This document shows, piece after piece, positions 59,856 to 64,000 of a stretch of 64,000 nucleotides of DNA. The DNA lies in the NCBI GenBank assembly GCA_038216465.1, contig JBBQQC010000002.1:124001-188000 (forward strand). The letters run 5' to 3'. The position numbers and the translations under genes were made by a program. The notes beneath the pieces were generated by a model. The model did not search any database. It saw nothing but the letters and a program-made list of their open reading frames with translations, and had not been told where the DNA came from. Source of the DNA: JACCZX01 sp038216465. GTDB taxonomy: Bacteria; Pseudomonadota; Gammaproteobacteria; Burkholderiales; Burkholderiaceae_F. Each line of letters starts with the position of its first letter. Positions within the stretch are counted from its first letter, which is position 1.

Positions 59856-62800
59856 CTAGGCCGCGCGCGGTGCGATGTTGATCACCTGCGCTTTTGTTTG
59901 CCCGCGCAAGCGATCCAGCAGAGCACTCCACTTGATGCGCGCAACTTTCAGGTTGCCTTCCTTGATATGACCATAGCCGCGAATGTCGTCGGCGATGCTG
60001 GCGAGCTGGACCGCGACTTCCTGATTCTCGGCTGAAAGACGCCCCAGGATCTCTTCCACCGTCGCCTCGTACTCACCGATTAGCGCGCGCTCGGTACGTC
60101 GTTCTGCGGTGTAGCCGAAGACATCGAATGGCGAGCCGCGCAGGAATTTCAAGGTGGCGAGCACCGAGAACGCCGACATCATCCACGGTCCGAAGCGCTT
60201 CTTCGCGACTTTCCCTGTGGCAGGATCGGGTTTCGAAATGATCGGTGGCGCCATGTAGAAGTTAAGCTTGTAGTCGCCGTCGAACTGCGCGGCGATCTTT
60301 GCGCGGAACGCCGGATCCGAATGCAGCCGCGCCACTTCGTACTCATCCTTGTACGCCAGCAGCTTGAAGTAGTAGCGCGCAACCGCTTCGGTCACGCGCG
60401 TCGACTGCAGCCGGTCGGATTCCACTTTTCGTACGCGCTCGACCAGATCGGCGTAGCGCTTCGCGTAGGCGGAGTTCTGGTAACCGGTCAAGAAATCGGT
60501 GCGCTTGGCGACGATCTCTTCCAGTGAGTTTGCAACGCGCTTTAGCTCCACAACGTTGTCGGGAAACGCGATGCGCTTGACCATCTCGACGTCGTGCGCA
60601 GCCGCGCGGCCCCACTCGAACGCCTTCTTGTTTGCCTCGACGGCGACCGCATTGATCTCGATCGCACGCTGCAGCGTTTCGTACGCGAGCGGAATCCAGC
60701 CGCTTTGCCACGCGAAGCCCAGCACCAACGGGTTGGTGTAGATCGCATCGCCCATTAAAGCAGTCGCCAGGGCACTAGCGTCGATGAACGCGCACTCGCT
60801 GTCGCCTATTGCTTCGCGCACCTGCGTTGCAAGGTTCGGACTGCCAAACTGCCAGTTAGGATTGCGAACGAAATCCGCGGTCGGCGACTCTGCCGTGTTG
60901 ACGACGGCCTTGGTCACTCCCGCCTTGATCTTCGATAGCGCTTCGTTGCTCGCGCTGACAATCAGATCACAACCGAGCACGACGTCGGCTTCGCCCATCG
61001 CAATGCGGGTTGCAAACAGATCTTCGGGCGTCGGCGTGATCTGTACATGCGAGAACACTGCGCCGCCCTTTTGCGCGAGACCCGCCATGTCGAGTACCGA
61101 CAACCCTTTTCCTTCCAGATGCGCGGCCATGCCAAGGAGTTGCCCAATCGTCACCACACCCGTTCCGCCGACGCCGGTGATCACGATTCCGTATGCGCCC
61201 TGCGCCCGCAGCGAAGGTACCGTCGGCTGCGGCAGATGCGGCACGCTGCCCCCCGCGGCCGACCTGCCCTTCTTCAGCTGCCCGCCCTCAACCGTGACAA
61301 AGCTCGGGCAGAAACCCTTCAAGCACGAGTAATCCTTGTTGCAGCTCGATTGGTTGATCTTGCGCTTGCGTCCAAACTCGGTTTCGAGCGGCTCGACCGA
61401 CAGGCAGTTCGACTGTAAATTGCAATCGCCGCAGCCTTCGCACACGAGCTCGTTGATCACCACGCGTCGCGCCGGATCAGGAAAATAGGTTTTCTCGGCG
61501 GTGTTCTTCTTGCGCCGACGGCGCTTCTCTGATGCGCAAGTCTGGTCGTAGACCATCACCGATACGCCGCGGTGTTCGCGCAGCTCGAGTTGAATGCGAT
61601 CCAACTCATCACGATGATGCACGGTGACACCTTCGGCAAAGCCGACGTCGCTTGGATACTTGTGCGGCTCATCGGTGACGACCACGATTTTCTGCACGCC
61701 CTCGGCGGCCATCTGCTGCGTGATCATCGGCACCGACAGCGGGCCGTCGTGCGGCTGACCGCCGGTCATCGCGACCGCGTCGTTGAACAAAATCTTGTAC
61801 GTGATCGATACGCCAGCGGCGACCGCTGCGCGCACGGCGAGCGAGCCCGAATGGTAGTAAGTGCCGTCGCCGAGGTTGGCGAAAATGTGCTTCTCATGCG
61901 TGAACGGCGCCTGCCCGATCCAAGGCACACCTTCACCGCCCATCTGCGTATAGGTACTCGTATTACGGTCCATCCAGATCGCCATATAGTGGCAACCGAT
62001 TCCGGCCATCGCACGCGAGCCTTCCGGCACGACTGTCGACGTGTTGTGCGGGCAGCCCGAGCAGTAAAACGGCGTGCGCTCGGTCACAACGCGCGGCTTC
62101 GCGAGCGCCTTCTCCTTGGCATCGATAATGCTCAGGCGCATCTGCATCCGCGCCCGTACCTCGGCTGGCAGTTCGAGCTTGCCGATCCGCTGCGCAATCG
62201 CTTTGGCGACGATCGCCGGCGAAAATTCGTAGTGGGCCGGCAAAATCCAGTTGCCCTGCGGCACCGCCCACTCGCCGCCGTCCTTTTCGTCGAATTTGCC
62301 AATCACCCTAGGAACGCGCTTGCCGGTACCGATCCACGAGAACAGCTCTTCTTTCAGCGCGTACTCCAGCAGCTGGCGTTTTTCTTCGACCACCAAGATT
62401 TCTTCCAGCCCTTCGGCGAACGAGCGCACCGCAGTGGCTTCAAGCGGCCACACCATGCCGCACTTGAACAACCGAATGCCGATGTCCTTGCAAGTTTGCT
62501 CGTCGAGTCCGAGGTCGGCGAGCGCCTGGCGCGTGTCCAGGTACGCCTTGCCGCTGGCGACGATGCCGAAGCGCGCGTGCGGAGAATCGATGACGGTATG
62601 GTTCAGCTTGTTTGCGCGGCAGTACGCGAGCGCCGCGTACAGCTTGTAATCAAGCAGCCGCGCTTCCATTTCGAGCGGGCCATCGGGCCAGCGGATGTTC
62701 AGCCCCGCGGGCGGCATTCTGAAATCGCTCGGGATGACGATGTCGAGTCTTTGCGGATCGACCATCACCGAAGCCGACGCCTCGACCACTTCGGTCACCG

Positions 62801-63431
62801 TCTTCATCCCCACCCACACGCCCGCATACCGGCTCATTGCGAAGCCGTGCAGACCGAGGTCCAGATACTCCTGCACCGAAGCCGGATACAGCACCGGAAT
62901 CATGCAGGCTTTCAAGATGTGATCTGATTGATGAGGCAGGGTCGAGGATTTCGCTCCATGGTCATCACCGGCGAGTGCCAGCACGCCGCCATGCGGGCTG
63001 GTGCCCGCTGCGTTCGCGTGCTTGAAAACGTCGCCGCAGCGGTCGACGCCGGGACCTTTGCCATACCACATCGCGAAGACGCCGTCGTACTTAGCGCCCT
63101 CGTACATGTTGACCTGCTGCGTACCCCAAACCGTGGTTGCAGCGAGGTCTTCGTTCAGCCCCGGCTGAAAGCGCACGTTGTGTCTTTCGAGGTGCTTCTT
63201 GGCGCGCACCGCGGTTTGATCGACGCCGCCGAGCGGTGAGCCGCGATAGCCAGTGATGAACCCCGCGGTGTTAAGTCCGGCGAGCTGATCGCGCTGGTGC
63301 TGCAGCATCGTCAAGCGGATCAACGCCTGCGTGCCGCTCATGTACGCGCGGCCGCGGTCGAGTGTCCACTTGTCGTCGAGGGCAACTTCCGTCAGCGCGC
63401 GGCGGACGGCTTCAGTAAGGGGGGCGTTCAT
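59856..63431 (-). CDS. Indolepyruvate ferredoxin oxidoreductase, fused subunits
   Basis: 1191 residues combining TPP, iron-sulfur and gamma parts, oxidatively decarboxylating aryl pyruvates (from aromatic amino acids) to acyl-CoA. ITGYRGSPLGGVDQ at the start; TPP region around GIGCHYMAIWMDR and NLGDGTYYHSG. Cysteine clusters CEGCGDCNLQSNC and CNKDYSCLKGFCPS bind [4Fe-4S]. Gamma part GVGGTGVVTIGQLLGMAAHLEGK. ATG 63431 has GGAG five bases upstream. This single-chain form is usual in beta-proteobacteria. Possibly linked to the FAH gene through aromatic amino acid use. Confidence 0.93.
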   Translation of the reverse strand: MNAPLTEAVRRALTEVALDDKWTLDRGRAYMSGTQALIRLTMLQHQRDQLAGLNTAGFITGYRGSPLGGVDQTAVRAKKHLERHNVRFQPGLNEDLAATTVWGTQQVNMYEGAKYDGVFAMWYGKGPGVDRCGDVFKHANAAGTSPHGGVLALAGDDHGAKSSTLPHQSDHILKACMIPVLYPASVQEYLDLGLHGFAMSRYAGVWVGMKTVTEVVEASASVMVDPQRLDIVIPSDFRMPPAGLNIRWPDGPLEMEARLLDYKLYAALAYCRANKLNHTVIDSPHARFGIVASGKAYLDTRQALADLGLDEQTCKDIGIRLFKCGMVWPLEATAVRSFAEGLEEILVVEEKRQLLEYALKEELFSWIGTGKRVPRVIGKFDEKDGGEWAVPQGNWILPAHYEFSPAIVAKAIAQRIGKLELPAEVRARMQMRLSIIDAKEKALAKPRVVTERTPFYCSGCPHNTSTVVPEGSRAMAGIGCHYMAIWMDRNTSTYTQMGGEGVPWIGQAPFTHEKHIFANLGDGTYYHSGSLAVRAAVAAGVSITYKILFNDAVAMTGGQPHDGPLSVPMITQQMAAEGVQKIVVVTDEPHKYPSDVGFAEGVTVHHRDELDRIQLELREHRGVSVMVYDQTCASEKRRRRKKNTAEKTYFPDPARRVVINELVCEGCGDCNLQSNCLSVEPLETEFGRKRKINQSSCNKDYSCLKGFCPSFVTVEGGQLKKGRSAAGGSVPHLPQPTVPSLRAQGAYGIVITGVGGTGVVTIGQLLGMAAHLEGKGLSVLDMAGLAQKGGAVFSHVQITPTPEDLFATRIAMGEADVVLGCDLIVSASNEALSKIKAGVTKAVVNTAESPTADFVRNPNWQFGSPNLATQVREAIGDSECAFIDASALATALMGDAIYTNPLVLGFAWQSGWIPLAYETLQRAIEINAVAVEANKKAFEWGRAAAHDVEMVKRIAFPDNVVELKRVANSLEEIVAKRTDFLTGYQNSAYAKRYADLVERVRKVESDRLQSTRVTEAVARYYFKLLAYKDEYEVARLHSDPAFRAKIAAQFDGDYKLNFYMAPPIISKPDPATGKVAKKRFGPWMMSAFSVLATLKFLRGSPFDVFGYTAERRTERALIGEYEATVEEILGRLSAENQEVAVQLASIADDIRGYGHIKEGNLKVARIKWSALLDRLRGQTKAQVINIAPRAA

Positions 63432-63660
63432 TCTGGCTCCTGCCAAAAATCGTGTTCTTGGGAGTCGGCCATCCGACGTTCGTTCGCGCGTTCATCCAGG
63501 CCGGCGGCAGCATTTGCAGACTCGGCGCCTTGTGAGCGCGGTCGGCGATCGTTTGCTCGCTTCGAGCACTGCGCGAGGGTAGCACCGCGGGGATATGCTC
63601 TCAATCATGCGCTGCGGCGTGGCATCCGGTGTTCCCAAGCCTGCTTTCGATGGCCAGCAA
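63432..63660. other. Intergenic region upstream of the last gene
   Basis: 229 bases between divergent genes. Only two in-frame ATGs of the lipoprotein gene (63595 and 63607) were found; they give extensions without signal-peptide character. No clear promoter hexamers. Confidence 0.4.
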
Positions 63661-64000
63661 ATGACGCGATGTTTCCTTCTGTTGGTGGTCGCTTTGATGT
63701 TGGCCTCGTGCGCGCATCCACGCCGAAGCTCCGAACCGCAGCAGGAACTGAAACAAGCTTGCGATCGGGGCTCTGATGCCGCGTGTCATGACTACGCATT
63801 TTTCACCTTCGACGCGAATCCGCGGGAAGCGGAGCAAACGTATCGACGATTGTGCGAAAAACAACTGGCGCGCGCGTGCAGCAACCTCGCGCACCGGTTG
63901 GCTGAGGGCGCCGTTCCCGATTTCGAACAGGCCAGAATGTTTTATGACAAGGGATGCGAGTTGCAAGATGGCGTGGCGTGCCATCACCTGGCGAACCTCT
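63661..64000 (+). CDS. Sel1-repeat lipoprotein, 3' end outside window
   Basis: The frame runs to the right edge, giving 113 residues. MTRCFLLLVVALMLASC is a lipoprotein signal with lipobox LASC (Cys17). The mature part has pairs of cysteines seven residues apart (ACDRGSDAACHDYA; LCEKQLARACSNLA; GCELQDGVACHHLA) with helices between them, the pattern of disulfide-bonded Sel1/Hcp repeats. Likely anchored in the outer membrane. ATG 63661 is chosen because it opens the signal; 63595 and 63607 are in frame too. Confidence 0.72.
   Translation, partial: MTRCFLLLVVALMLASCAHPRRSSEPQQELKQACDRGSDAACHDYAFFTFDANPREAEQTYRRLCEKQLARACSNLAHRLAEGAVPDFEQARMFYDKGCELQDGVACHHLANL

Noticed and set aside
63601..63987. 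Minus-strand frame of 128 codons at the right end
   Set aside because: The plus strand carries a lipoprotein signal and Sel1-type cysteine repeats in an open frame; the minus frame is its shadow.
1..64000. Prophage, insertion sequence, toxin-antitoxin or CRISPR-Cas locus
   Set aside because: No transposase, integrase, phage structural, Cas or toxin-antitoxin motif was recognised in any supported gene.

Overview
The window is GC-rich, densely packed bacterial DNA and looks like the chromosome of a beta-proteobacterium of Burkholderiales type. The evidence is the T3-type gshA-gshB pair followed by a mannose-family EIIA, HPr and EI; AceK; a PhaM-like granule protein; FolE2; and a single-chain indolepyruvate ferredoxin oxidoreductase. 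I saw no rRNA, tRNA, CRISPR array, insertion sequence or prophage.

Layout. 1-5.4 kb (+): end of a transglutaminase-like gene, then glutathione synthesis and a sugar-permease-less PTS. 5.4-17.7 kb (-): a CioAB-type bd oxidase, a DsbA-fold isomerase, a methyltransferase, two acyl-CoA dehydrogenases (the second is isovaleryl-CoA dehydrogenase by its active-site layout), RidA, an SDR, AceK between two LysE-type exporters, and an ASCH-GNAT fusion protein. 17.8-24 kb: RecQ, an MBL hydrolase, cardiolipin synthase, cystathionine beta-lyase and an SDR. 24.1-24.3 kb: a tight cluster of at least six different hairpins. 24.3-27.3 kb (-): argS, a SPOR-domain protein and dsbA.

27.4-37.0 kb (+): an eleven-gene operon, most junctions overlapping. 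It encodes two complete ABC importers (PhnCDE-E type and a 2-aminoethylphosphonate/iron type), a class IIA HAD hydrolase, a GpdQ-like metallophosphoesterase and a VOC protein. It carries no C-P bond-cleaving enzyme. 37.0-43.2 kb (-): an asparaginase-II protein and a 1693-residue CheB-CheR-PAS-kinase-receiver protein.

43.3-46 kb: divergent secreted-protein genes (an EF-hand lipoprotein; DUF4331 plus a small lipoprotein). 46-54.8 kb (-): a ten-gene operon running glutathione peroxidase, folE2, FAD oxidoreductase, DUF1365, CFA-type methyltransferase, chalcone-isomerase-like (frameshifted), MFS, SDR, NTF2-like and a desaturase-like di-iron protein. It reads as a membrane-lipid modification and oxidative-stress module. 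54.9-64 kb: SDR, MFS, PhaM-like, FAH-family hydrolase, DUF3108, the indolepyruvate oxidoreductase and the start of a Sel1-repeat lipoprotein cut by the right edge.

Four of the seven convergent gene pairs overlap at their stop codons, three of them through a shared CTAG.
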